This document shows positions 8,986 to 16,657 of a stretch of DNA of 37,892 bases, piece by piece. The notes under the pieces are model-generated. The model saw only the letters and a program-made list of their open reading frames with translations. It had not been told where the DNA came from and did not search any database. Location: assembly GCA_016788375.1 (NCBI GenBank), contig JAEUSI010000015.1:1-37892 (forward strand), given 5' to 3'. Position 1 is the stretch's first letter. Every line of letters starts with the position of its first letter. The position numbers and the translations under genes are program-made. The stretch is from Ignavibacteria bacterium (GTDB lineage Bacteria; Bacteroidota; Ignavibacteria; Tepidaquicellales; Tepidaquicellaceae).

Positions 8986-9070
8986 AATCAGAACACATGT
9001 TTTTTATTAATCTTATTTGTGAATATGATAAACTTTTTGTAATTATTAAATTAAAAAAAATTAAAAACGT

Positions 9071-10348
9071 ATGAATGACAATTTAACGGAATTACAGAGC
9101 ATTATTGAAGAAATGAATTATCTTCATGAAATTACTCAGAGCATATCAGAGAATAAACCACTCGATAAACTTCTTACCGAGATTATGGAAAGCTGTAAGA
9201 TACTTATGAAAGCGGAAGCAAGTACGCTTATGATATACGATGAAAAAGAAGACATACTTATGTTTGAAGTGGCGACAGGAGATAAAGGAGACATACTTAA
9301 ACTGATTAAGATTCACATGGGTGAGGGGATTGCGGGCTGGGTTGCAAAAAACCGTGAGCCGCTTCTTATTGAAGACTGTTACAGTGATCCGAGATTCAAT
9401 CCGGAGTTTGACAAAAAAACCAGGTTTGTTACTAAGTCTATGATTTGCGTCCCGATGATTCATAAGGAAAAACTAATCGGAATTTTGCAGGTAATCAACA
9501 AAAAGGATGGGAAAGTTTTTACAGAAAGAGACTTAAATCTTTTCAGAAATCTTGCTTCTCAGTGCGCAATTTCAATCGAGAATGCCAAGCTGATAAAAGT
9601 ACAGATTCAGCAGGAAGCTATAAACCGCGAGCTCAGAACGGCAAGGGAAATTCAGCAGAATCTTCTTCCGTCCGTACTGCCTGAGTTTAAGGATATTCAG
9701 GTATCCGCAAAACTGATTCCGGCAAAACAGGTCGGAGGCGATTATTACAACATTTATAAAATAGACGATGACAGTACTCTTTTTTTTATCTGCGATGTAT
9801 CCGGAAAAAGTATTTCGGCAGCATTAATTGTTTCTACTATTTATTCGGCTGTCGTGACATATTTTGAACTGAACAAGAAAAGTTTCAGGCTTCTGGAATT
9901 TGTACATTGTCTTAACAGGGTTCTTATAGAATCAACGACTTCCGAGAAATTTGCAACTGCCTGGTTCGGACTTTATAATCATAAGAGCAGGGTTATGCAA
10001 AGCGTAAATGCGGGACATAACTCTACATACGTATTTAAAGCTGACGGAAGCCTGACGGAACTGCTTGCCGGAGGAATGTTTCTCGGATGTGCTGATCTCG
10101 AATACAAGAGCGAGGAAATCAGTCTCGGCAGCGGAAATGTGCTTTTTTATTTTACTGACGGAGTCAATGAAGCAATGAACAGTGAAATGCAGCAGTTCGG
10201 AGATGAAAATTTAATTTCGGCTATAAGGAACAATCTGAATCATGAAACAACTGAAATTCTTGAGAAAGTGCTTGAGGCTGTAAAGGGTTTTGTCAGGGAA
10301 GCAGAGCAGAGTGATGACATAACCTGCGGTGTAATTAAAATACTTTAA
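9071..10348 (+). CDS. GAF-domain PP2C-type (SpoIIE/RsbU-like) serine phosphatase
   Basis: Cytosolic signalling phosphatase, 425 aa. Residues about 18-175 are a GAF sensor domain (GEGIAGWVAKNREPLLIED, SMICVPMIHKEKLIGILQVINK). A short helical linker with ELRTAREIQQNLLP is the usual RsbU-type connector. The PP2C catalytic domain from about 195 to the end carries the metal-binding aspartates in VGGDYYNIY and CDVSGKS, plus YFTDGVNEA and the terminal DDITCGVIK. Such enzymes dephosphorylate anti-anti-sigma factors (STAS proteins) in partner-switching circuits. No STAS or HPK-like anti-sigma gene is in the window, so its partner is elsewhere. It is transcribed convergently with the phosphoesterase gene, with only 22 bases between them. 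Confidence 0.93.
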   Translation: MNDNLTELQSIIEEMNYLHEITQSISENKPLDKLLTEIMESCKILMKAEASTLMIYDEKEDILMFEVATGDKGDILKLIKIHMGEGIAGWVAKNREPLLIEDCYSDPRFNPEFDKKTRFVTKSMICVPMIHKEKLIGILQVINKKDGKVFTERDLNLFRNLASQCAISIENAKLIKVQIQQEAINRELRTAREIQQNLLPSVLPEFKDIQVSAKLIPAKQVGGDYYNIYKIDDDSTLFFICDVSGKSISAALIVSTIYSAVVTYFELNKKSFRLLEFVHCLNRVLIESTTSEKFATAWFGLYNHKSRVMQSVNAGHNSTYVFKADGSLTELLAGGMFLGCADLEYKSEEISLGSGNVLFYFTDGVNEAMNSEMQQFGDENLISAIRNNLNHETTEILEKVLEAVKGFVREAEQSDDITCGVIKIL

Positions 10349-10370
10349 TATTAAAATCAGAATTACTGTT

Positions 10371-11741
10371 TTACGGATTTTTATATTTTTTCCTCTTAAT
10401 GCCGTTCCATAATTCCATAGTCGGAAATTTATTTGCCGCGCCTTCATCAGTGTCTTCGTCTTTTCTGTAAATAAACACCATTGACATCTGATAAGCGGAT
10501 GCAAAACTTTTTTTGTCGCTTGTCCTCTGAATATAAGGAAGGAAAGTCCCGGTATTGATATACATCTTTACCTTACCGTCCCTGTCACCGTAAAAGTAAT
10601 CATGTCTTTCCTCATGAGTATGACCGTAGAGTATGTACTGAATATCTTTTTCAAAGTAATATTTATTCTTAAACTCCGTCATCGCTCCATCTGCAAAATC
10701 ATCTTTGGAACTTCCGAAAATGTTGTCAAATAATTTAAAAATTTCCACATACTTGTTGATTGAATCAAAATCAAGATCTTCGATTAAGCCGAGAAGCTGT
10801 TCAAATCTGTCGGTTATATCCCCGCTGAAAAGCCATATTTCGGTTTTGGTTTTGTCCCAGAGCTTTGCAAGTTCAGTTTCAAGCACATTTTTAAGTGATT
10901 CCTTAAATGCATCGAGAAGAAGTTTTTTATTCTGTGTCGCAATTGCAGTTCCGTACCAGTAAAGCCATAAAAATGCGTCAGTCAGAGGTCTGACATTATT
11001 CAGATCCTTTAGCGAGTCGATGAATTTCTTATCGTTTGATTTTGCTTTTATCCTGTATATAATTCCTGACATAAGCTCTGAGGTTATAACTTCACCGATT
11101 GTCTGAAGCTTGTATATTTCCCTGTCAAATCTCGGTACGAAATCGCCTTTGTTGTTAAGATACTTATAAATCTCAATTCCGTAATTTGCGTTGTCCCATT
11201 CATGTCCGTGCCTGCAGAGGACGGAATAATCATTTGCATTGAGGTATTCATTTGTAAATTCAATTTCATAGCTTTTAAAAGAAGTTAAATAGCCTGACAA
11301 TTTTGTCCTGAGATTAAGCGATGTATTCAGAATCCTGTCATGATTACCGATAATATATGTGAATTTAACCGGAATGCTGCCGGCGAATTTTTTGCTGATT
11401 GAATTCAGCATGGATGCAAATGCTTTGCCGCTTTTTGTTTTCATTATATCATCAAGTATGTTTCCGTAATGAAGATCCATTTTTGCGGAATTGTTATTCA
11501 TTGCGGTTTTTTTGTCAAGCGTTCCGTTCCACGGTCTTTCGGATTTGTCTTTATTCAGCCAGTAATCTGTTCTTACAAAATCTAATCCGTCGCCGTTAAG
11601 GACAATCCTGATTTCCTTTGCTTCATTTTTAACTGCGCAGAGTTCTATTTCCTTCTGTAGAATTTTTGTAAAAGCTTCAGGATTTACGTTTACGGCTGTT
11701 GTTTCATCTGTTAAATGAATGTCGCTGAAAGATACAAGCAT
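10371..11741 (-). CDS. Calcineurin-like metallophosphoesterase
   Basis: A 456-residue protein of the calcineurin-like phosphoesterase superfamily. The metal-binding motifs appear in order: SDIHL (D-x-H, near residue 6), NGDGLDF (GD, about 50), IIGNHDR (GNHD, about 130) and LYGHTHEERH (GHTH, about 380). It is much longer than minimal family members. About 240 residues lie between GNHD and GHTH, probably a helical insertion (LKDLNNVRPLTDAFLWLYWY, LETELAKLWDKTKTE). There is no signal peptide, so it is probably cytosolic. The substrate is not identifiable; candidates include cyclic nucleotides, nucleotides and phosphoproteins. It lies 49 bases downstream of a DUF5706-like gene on the same strand. 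Confidence 0.85.
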   Translation of the reverse strand: MLVSFSDIHLTDETTAVNVNPEAFTKILQKEIELCAVKNEAKEIRIVLNGDGLDFVRTDYWLNKDKSERPWNGTLDKKTAMNNNSAKMDLHYGNILDDIMKTKSGKAFASMLNSISKKFAGSIPVKFTYIIGNHDRILNTSLNLRTKLSGYLTSFKSYEIEFTNEYLNANDYSVLCRHGHEWDNANYGIEIYKYLNNKGDFVPRFDREIYKLQTIGEVITSELMSGIIYRIKAKSNDKKFIDSLKDLNNVRPLTDAFLWLYWYGTAIATQNKKLLLDAFKESLKNVLETELAKLWDKTKTEIWLFSGDITDRFEQLLGLIEDLDFDSINKYVEIFKLFDNIFGSSKDDFADGAMTEFKNKYYFEKDIQYILYGHTHEERHDYFYGDRDGKVKMYINTGTFLPYIQRTSDKKSFASAYQMSMVFIYRKDEDTDEGAANKFPTMELWNGIKRKKYKNP

Positions 11742-11790
11742 TGTTAAAACCCCCTGTTGTTGTTTTAATTCAATTAATAATTACGGTTTG

Positions 11791-12295
11791 TTAACTTGTT
11801 GATTTTAATCCGAGAAGAATAAAAAAGAAAAACACCTGTACCTGAAGCGTAATAAGGCTTCTCTTGTAAAAATGGAATTTGGTTGATGCAATTTTAGAAC
11901 TTTCATAAATCTGCTGAAGAAGATCATCGAGAAATTCTTCTGAAGTAGTATTATTATAATCACTTATAAATTCTTTGACATTATTCCTTTTTGAAATATG
12001 ATTAAAGAAAATAATCTGCGTCCCGATTGGTTCGGAGTTTATATTGCTCCGTGGTAAAATTGTATTCAGCAGAAAAACAACAAAAACAACAAATGAAATA
12101 AAAAAAAAACAAAAGAACGAATTTTGAAAGCAGACTTATCTCAAACAGCTGCTGAAAGTTTGTAATTACAAAAGAGGTTGCAATTCCGTTTATTACCGAC
12201 AGAACATTAATTTTTGTGTCGGCAAATCTGATGATGTTCTGTGTGCTTTCATAAAGCTTAAGAGCAAGGTCTGTCTTTCTGTATGTATCTGTCAT
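11791..12295 (-). pseudogene. DUF5706 / PycTM-like membrane protein, split by a homopolymer frameshift
   Basis: From the ATG at 12295 the frame gives residues up to SKFVLLFFF, then a run of ten T on the coding strand (A run at 12100-12109) shifts it, and that frame stops at 12002. Removing one T restores a continuous 167-residue protein ending at 11791. The restored protein has N-terminal LYESTQNIIRFADTKINVLS and a first membrane segment NGIATSFVIT. The second membrane segment is at about 58-80, followed by LPRSNINSEPIGTQIIFFNHIS. A helical region with SEEFLDDLLQQIYESSKIAS comes next, and a last membrane segment ends the protein. The pattern A-D-x-K-x-x-x-L-x-x-N-G, then P-R and (I/F)FF-x-x-I, is that of DUF5706, the Pycsar effector-like PycTM family. 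There is no nucleotide cyclase gene nearby. The break may be a sequencing error, a phase-variable tract, or corrected by transcriptional slippage. Confidence 0.78.
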
Positions 12296-12396
12296 GTTCT
12301 GAACGGCATATCAGCCGGGCAATTTGATTAAAATGAGAATATAACCTGTTAAGAAATTTCCAAAAGATAAATAAAATATGGAATTAATTGAATAAA

Positions 12397-13248
12397 TTAA
12401 ATTTTAACATTCCGGATTACATCTCTGATTTCAGAATACAGTTCAGGTTTGCTGAATTCAACAGAAGAATTCAGACTGTCGAGAATATTCGTGAACACTG
12501 CTGTTTTAGTTCCGGATTCATTCTTATGCAGGTCAAGATATCTGTTAAGAAAACTGATGAAAACTATTCTGTCGTGCCATTGGCCGAGAAGAACTTCGGT
12601 TTTTTTAACTCTTTTTATAAATCTCTTAATTTTAATTTTCCTGTTGATTATCATCAGGTATTCCGAAGCAGTGTGTATGCTTTTTAAATACTTTCTGATT
12701 TTGTGAAGCTGTTCGTTATCCGGAACCGAGCCCGTCATTTTTCTTATGCGCTTTATTTCCGTGAAGATAAAATCCAGATAATATTTCTTTATGTCAGTAT
12801 AGTCAAGGTTTTCACAGATTCTTTTAACTTCCCGGTTAACTTCCGCAAAGCGGTTTATTTCGAATTTTTTCATCAGCATTTTAAAATCCTTTACAGCATT
12901 ATTCTCTGTTTCCCTGATAAATTTCTGATACCTGTTAAAATCCGCATTGCTGATTTGCATTTTTGACATCTCAATCAGATTAAGCTGGGTTTCTCTAATA
13001 ATCCCTGTAACTGAAAATATATCTTTGAATATTTCCCGTGAACCGTCAATTACTTTAAGATCGGGAGAACTTAAGTGAATGGTCCGAAGAGTTCTGAAGA
13101 AAGATCTTATTTTCTTAACTTCCACTCTCACATTGTGAATTTCGTCAATGCTGAGATCAAGGCTTGCTTTATACAGATTTACAATGAATGCATCTGCTCT
13201 TTCCCTGTAAAAATTAAACAATAAGTCTCCGCCGGATTTACTCTTCAT
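12397..13248 (-). CDS. CHAD domain protein
   Basis: A 283-residue, almost entirely helical protein rich in Lys/Arg. It shows the conserved histidines with basic residues typical of CHAD domains: EIHNVRVEVKKIRSFFRTL (about 36-54), QLHKIRKYLKSIHTAS and LLGQWHDRIVFISFLNRY. CHAD domains bind polyphosphate through such basic helices and often associate with CYTH triphosphatases. No CYTH domain is fused or adjacent here. The 101-base gap to the downstream DUF5706 gene holds a small hairpin (CGGC-6-GCCG at 12304-12317) just before that start codon. Grouping with the DUF5706 and phosphoesterase genes in one transcript is possible but unproven. Confidence 0.85.
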   Translation of the reverse strand: MKSKSGGDLLFNFYRERADAFIVNLYKASLDLSIDEIHNVRVEVKKIRSFFRTLRTIHLSSPDLKVIDGSREIFKDIFSVTGIIRETQLNLIEMSKMQISNADFNRYQKFIRETENNAVKDFKMLMKKFEINRFAEVNREVKRICENLDYTDIKKYYLDFIFTEIKRIRKMTGSVPDNEQLHKIRKYLKSIHTASEYLMIINRKIKIKRFIKRVKKTEVLLGQWHDRIVFISFLNRYLDLHKNESGTKTAVFTNILDSLNSSVEFSKPELYSEIRDVIRNVKI

Positions 13249-13317
13249 TTTTTAAAATTAAAAATTATTTAAAATCTGATAATTTACCTTTGAATTACTT
13301 CAGTATATCAAAACATA

Positions 13318-14592
13318 TCAGTGAGGAAGTTTTATTACAGGTTCGTTACCCATTCCGAAATTAATGCCCAAGAGTGTTATAAGATCACCGTTACCGTTAA
13401 CCGGAGAACCGTCAAAATTCTTTCCGAAAGTTCCGGTTATATAAACATTTTTTGTCATACGGTAATCAATATTCAGGGCATACCTGTAAGTGGGTGTTAA
13501 TTCAGATGAAGCTCTTACAAGCGCTTCGGCAGATATTCCGAAAACATCCGTAGAAACTATAAACCTGACACCTGCGTCATATTTGTTTTCTGTGATTCCG
13601 TCCTGAAGATAACTGAGGAATCTCATAGTTCCGACAAAATCCATAAAATCAGTGCTGAACAGGGGATTTATCCATCCCCCGATACCTGAAATTTTTCCGT
13701 TACTTGTGCTGTCGTTTACAAAATCAGCAGAAAGAGCTCCTGCAAACTCAAGAGAAAAACCCTTGCGTTTTTTATCTTCACTTCTTGCTTCCGTAAGAGC
13801 GCTTTTAATATTTTTATCTGAAGCTATATCCGATTCTGATATAACTTTCTCTATTAATTCATTCATTTCCTCATTACTCAGCGTATCGTTTTTATTTCTG
13901 AATTTTGAACTGTTGATAATTTCTTCCAGCGTATTCTGAAGATTTGTTAAATATTCTGTTTTGCTGTTTCCGAGATTTTTCAGTTCTACAGGATTTTCCT
14001 TTGCAGCTGAAACGGAATTATTAATTTCATTTTCCAGATCGGTTACAGTTTTTAAGTTTTCCGAACTAAGATCATTCAGCATATCAACCCTGAACGGCTC
14101 TCCATAAACCTGATGAAGATAAAGATTTAATTTTGAATTCAGAGCATCATTTGCCTTACCGGAAAAAAGAAGCGTTCGGATTCCAATGGCAAGCGCTGTT
14201 CCTGACTTAGGACTGTCTAAAGGAGCAGTTGCAAGAGACAAAGCGAGATTATTCAGTAATGTCTGGCCGGGACTGCTGTTGTAATAATCCTTAAATGTAA
14301 GATCCGGATGATCAAACAGCCAGTAAGGTGCAGCTTCAAATGAATAATTTCCCGGAATAATATTAACATTGTTAAAAGCATTCAGCAGGGATACTCCGAG
14401 AGCTTTAGGAGTCTGCGGTTTTTCTATCGAAGCGGGAGTAACACCGAGAATAGTAAAAGCAGGAGATACAGGTACTTTAAGATCTTCAATTACAAGTTCA
14501 TTTTCCTGAGCAATAGCAAATGAAGTCAGAATAAATGAAAATGACAGTACAGGAATTAACTTACTTAAATGTTTATTTAATTTATTATTCAT
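13318..14592 (-). CDS. Probable outer-membrane protein of unknown function
   Basis: A 424-residue protein if started at the ATG at 14592, chosen because it begins a signal peptide (MNNKLNKHLSKLIP, a hydrophobic stretch, and cleavage near AIAQ). The longer frame from 14673 would overlap the upstream gene. After the signal comes a Pro-rich segment (VPVSPAFTILGVTPASIEKP) of a type I associate with uncharacterised FCB-group outer-membrane proteins. A central helical, Asn/Glu-rich region lies at about 200-290. The C-terminal 150 residues have alternating hydrophobic strands (FSLEFAGALSADF, GVRFIVSTDVFGISAEAL, NVYITGTFGKNF), consistent with a small beta-barrel. The function is unknown. It sits 16 bases downstream of a small unknown gene, probably its partner. 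Confidence 0.75.
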   Translation of the reverse strand: MNNKLNKHLSKLIPVLSFSFILTSFAIAQENELVIEDLKVPVSPAFTILGVTPASIEKPQTPKALGVSLLNAFNNVNIIPGNYSFEAAPYWLFDHPDLTFKDYYNSSPGQTLLNNLALSLATAPLDSPKSGTALAIGIRTLLFSGKANDALNSKLNLYLHQVYGEPFRVDMLNDLSSENLKTVTDLENEINNSVSAAKENPVELKNLGNSKTEYLTNLQNTLEEIINSSKFRNKNDTLSNEEMNELIEKVISESDIASDKNIKSALTEARSEDKKRKGFSLEFAGALSADFVNDSTSNGKISGIGGWINPLFSTDFMDFVGTMRFLSYLQDGITENKYDAGVRFIVSTDVFGISAEALVRASSELTPTYRYALNIDYRMTKNVYITGTFGKNFDGSPVNGNGDLITLLGINFGMGNEPVIKLPH

Positions 14593-14608
14593 ATTGATAT
14601 AATTAAAA

Positions 14609-14956
14609 TTAAATGAATTTAATATTAGTGAAATAATACACCGAATCACCGTCAATATCCACATTTGCTTCAAGATAATATCTCTTGGATTCAGTTCCTC
14701 CCGACAGAAGATACTGGACGCTCGTACGGTTTGTATTTATCTGAAAATCATTAACAACGGTAGTTATCTTTAAAGTACTTCCTTTGATTTCGTTTCCTTT
14801 GCCGATAACAAGGCCGTTAATATCTCCGCCGGCAATAAGCTTTCCGTTAAGTTTAACTCTTGAGCTGCCGGGCTGTCCGTTTCCGATAACTATAGTAAGA
14901 AGAATATCTTTTGAAGAGACTTCATATTCTGTATTGAATTTTACTTCCTTTTTCAT
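14609..14956 (-). CDS. Small hypothetical protein, partner of the outer-membrane-like gene
   Basis: A 115-residue protein with no recognised domain and no signal peptide. It is predicted all-beta: alternating strands such as ILLTIVIGNGQPG, SRVKLNGKLIAGG, LKITTVVNDFQIN and DGDSVYYFTNIKFI. The start ATG at 14956 is preceded by AAAGGAG-type bases (the complement of ctcctttttt at 14964-14973), a plausible ribosome site. It is 16 bases upstream of the outer-membrane-like gene, so the two are probably co-transcribed. The general look of a compact Ig-like or beta-sandwich cytosolic protein is inference only. Confidence 0.65.
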   Translation of the reverse strand: MKKEVKFNTEYEVSSKDILLTIVIGNGQPGSSRVKLNGKLIAGGDINGLVIGKGNEIKGSTLKITTVVNDFQINTNRTSVQYLLSGGTESKRYYLEANVDIDGDSVYYFTNIKFI

Positions 14957-15049
14957 TCTGAATACTCCTTTTTTTATCAGATTTTATCATAAAATAATAA
15001 ATTTATATTTAAAAAAGAGAATTAATTTAACAAATCCTGATCAGCAAGA

Positions 15050-15065
15050 TAGGTGTCAACACCTA
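15050..15065. promoter_or_regulatory. Perfect inverted repeat, possible operator
   Basis: TAGGTGTCAACACCTA has 7-base arms around a CA spacer and stands out in otherwise AT-rich DNA. Its symmetry and size fit a dimeric regulator binding site upstream of the leftward operon starting at 14956, or of a forward transcript ending at 15227. No regulator gene is adjacent, and I cannot assign a family. Confidence 0.4.
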
Positions 15066-15194
15066 ATAAATATATGTGTGAATCTTTATTTACAGTTTAT
15101 CAAAAAATTAATAGTTTTATTTGAAACCGCAATAAATAAACCAAATCAAAGGAAGAACATTTCATTAACACATTCACCACAAAACCTTCTTCTT

Positions 15195-15227
15195 ATGCTC
15201 CGGTCCCAAATACCGGAGCATTTCTTT
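15195..15227 (+). terminator. Orphan forward intrinsic terminator
   Basis: A perfect 10-bp stem, ATGCTCCGGT / ACCGGAGCAT, with a 7-base loop is followed by TTCTTT on the + strand. The opposite strand has no T tract after the stem, so it acts rightward. The nearest upstream genes are on the other strand. It therefore ends either an unannotated small transcript or the 3' remnant of a lost gene. Confidence 0.75.
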
Positions 15228-15390
15228 AAATAAATACCGAAACAGAATACTTTTATGAAAATCACTGAAGAAACTGACACATTCTATTACCTTAAACACA
15301 GTTAATTATTTTGAAAAAACCGTAATTTTCAATTGAATAACTTGATAAGAATAATTAAATTGCATTTCGCAAACAATAAAAACTAAAATT

Positions 15391-15774
15391 ATGAATTTTC
15401 CTGAAGCTGTAAAATATACAAAAGACCACGAATGGGTCAGACCGGAAGGAAATATCTGCACGGTCGGAGTAACGGATTTTGCGCAGAGCGAGCTCGGTGA
15501 TATAATTTATCTGGATATTACGACTGAGACCGGAAGTGAAGTAAAACAAGGCGATGTGCTCGGTTCAATAGAAGCCGTAAAGACTGTATCAGAAATTTAC
15601 AGTCCTGTTTCCGGAAAAATTCTGGAAATAAATACCGGAATAAACGATAATCCTTCAATTGTCAATTCAGAACCTTATGAAGGCGGATGGATAATAAAAA
15701 TTGAACCTACAAATCAGGATGAGATAAATAATCTAATGACTGCAGAAGCATACAAAACACTGACAGGTTCATAA
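15391..15774 (+). CDS. gcvH: Glycine cleavage system H protein
   Basis: Lipoyl carrier protein of the glycine cleavage system, 127 aa, the usual length. It shuttles the aminomethyl group from P- to T-protein. The lipoylation site is Lys64 in GSIEAVKTVSEIYSP, with the typical preceding segment YTKDHEWVRPEGNICTVGVTDFAQSELGD at the N terminus. None of gcvT, gcvP or lpd is adjacent; the other subunits must be elsewhere. The gene follows a 434-base gap and precedes the YceD-rpmF-plsX block by 76 bases. Confidence 0.97.
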   Translation: MNFPEAVKYTKDHEWVRPEGNICTVGVTDFAQSELGDIIYLDITTETGSEVKQGDVLGSIEAVKTVSEIYSPVSGKILEINTGINDNPSIVNSEPYEGGWIIKIEPTNQDEINNLMTAEAYKTLTGS

Positions 15775-15850
15775 AATTCTTGTAAAATCCGGTAAATACA
15801 GATATTAATTAAACAATATATCAGGTTCTTTTCAGATTCGGAGATTAAAG

Positions 15851-16375
15851 ATGTTAAAAATTCACATCAGTAATATTAAAGAGGGCGAACACGAGTACGA
15901 ATTTGTACTGAATAAGGACAATTTTGATTTTTCGGATTTTGAAGATGCAGAAGTAATTGGGGATGTTAGAATTAAGACAACACTTTATAAAAGCGGAAAC
16001 CAGTTTGATTTAAAATCCATAATAAAAGGAAGTTTTAGTCTGAAATGCGACAGATGCCTTGATGATTATGTACATAATTTCGAAAACAAATTTGAGATTA
16101 TATATAAATTTGATTTTATAAACGAGAGGGATGCATTAAACAATGAAGAAGATGATATAAAGCTGATTCCTCCGAGAACAGGATTTATAGACATAACTGA
16201 TGATGTAAGGGATTATCTGCTGCTTTCGGTTCCAATGAAGAAAGCTCCGGAAGAAATTGACGGAAAATGTGTTTACTGTAACAGAAATATATCGGAAATT
16301 TATAAAGTAACGGAGACACAGGAAATAAATCCTGTATGGTCAAAGCTGTTAGAAAAGAAAATTAAAAATAAATAG
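15851..16375 (+). CDS. yceD: YceD family (DUF177) protein, 23S rRNA accumulation-type
   Basis: A 174-residue member of the YceD/DUF177 family, typically encoded immediately before rpmF, as here (9 bases). The family is implicated in 23S rRNA accumulation or large-subunit assembly. The signature L-K-C-D-R-C-L-D is seen at about residues 65-72. A second CVYCNRN cysteine pair near 143-149 probably completes a metal site, and the terminal region NPVWSKLLEKK matches the family's C-terminal pattern. The position at the head of rpmF-plsX supports the call strongly. Confidence 0.88.
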   Translation: MLKIHISNIKEGEHEYEFVLNKDNFDFSDFEDAEVIGDVRIKTTLYKSGNQFDLKSIIKGSFSLKCDRCLDDYVHNFENKFEIIYKFDFINERDALNNEEDDIKLIPPRTGFIDITDDVRDYLLLSVPMKKAPEEIDGKCVYCNRNISEIYKVTETQEINPVWSKLLEKKIKNK

Positions 16376-16384
16376 AATTATAAA

Positions 16385-16564
16385 ATGCCAAATCCAAAAA
16401 GAAGACATTCCAAAGCAAGAGGAAGAAAAAGAAGGACACATTACAAGGCGACTGCGCCGACACTGATGTCATGTCAGAACTGCGGTGAAATGAAACAGGC
16501 GCACAGAGTATGTTCTTCATGCGGTTTCTATGACGGGAAAAGTATTATTCTTCCGAAAAAATAA
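16385..16564 (+). CDS. rpmF: 50S ribosomal protein L32
   Basis: A 59-residue protein found by reading the gap between yceD and plsX. It begins MPNPKRRHSKARGRKRRTHY, continues with a zinc-binding CQNC...CSSC four-cysteine set, and ends SIILPKK. This is the standard L32p form with all four cysteines (C+ type), so it is zinc-loaded. The order yceD-rpmF-plsX is the classic conserved arrangement. Confidence 0.98.
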   Translation: MPNPKRRHSKARGRKRRTHYKATAPTLMSCQNCGEMKQAHRVCSSCGFYDGKSIILPKK

Positions 16565-16657
16565 CAGCTGAAATAATTTCCGAATCACATCCGATAAATT
16601 TTCCCTCATCAGGAATTTTCATAACACAGAATTGAAAATAAATTCACCGGCGCAATT

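Larger units (their letters stand above)
14957..15390. other. 434-base divergent intergenic region
   Basis: This gap separates a leftward operon (ending with its start at 14956) from the rightward gcvH gene. No protein-coding gene is convincing within it. It contains a perfect palindrome at 15050-15065 and a strong forward intrinsic terminator at 15195-15227, which together hint at a short untranslated transcript. The last 160 bases are AT-rich and should hold the gcvH promoter. A weak sigma-70-like pair (TTGAAT, 16 bases, TTAAAT) can be seen at 15333-15360. Confidence 0.55.

Noticed and set aside
12304-12317. CGGC / GCCG hairpin just before the DUF5706 start, considered as a terminator for the CHAD gene
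   Set aside because: No T tract follows on the - strand and the stem is only four base pairs; at most it could influence ribosome access.
14784-15233. Forward 149-codon open frame reaching the orphan terminator
   Set aside because: Its first half is antisense to the small protein at 14609-14956 and its second half is low-complexity AT-rich translation. It was considered as the gene served by the terminator, but no ribosome site or domain supports it.
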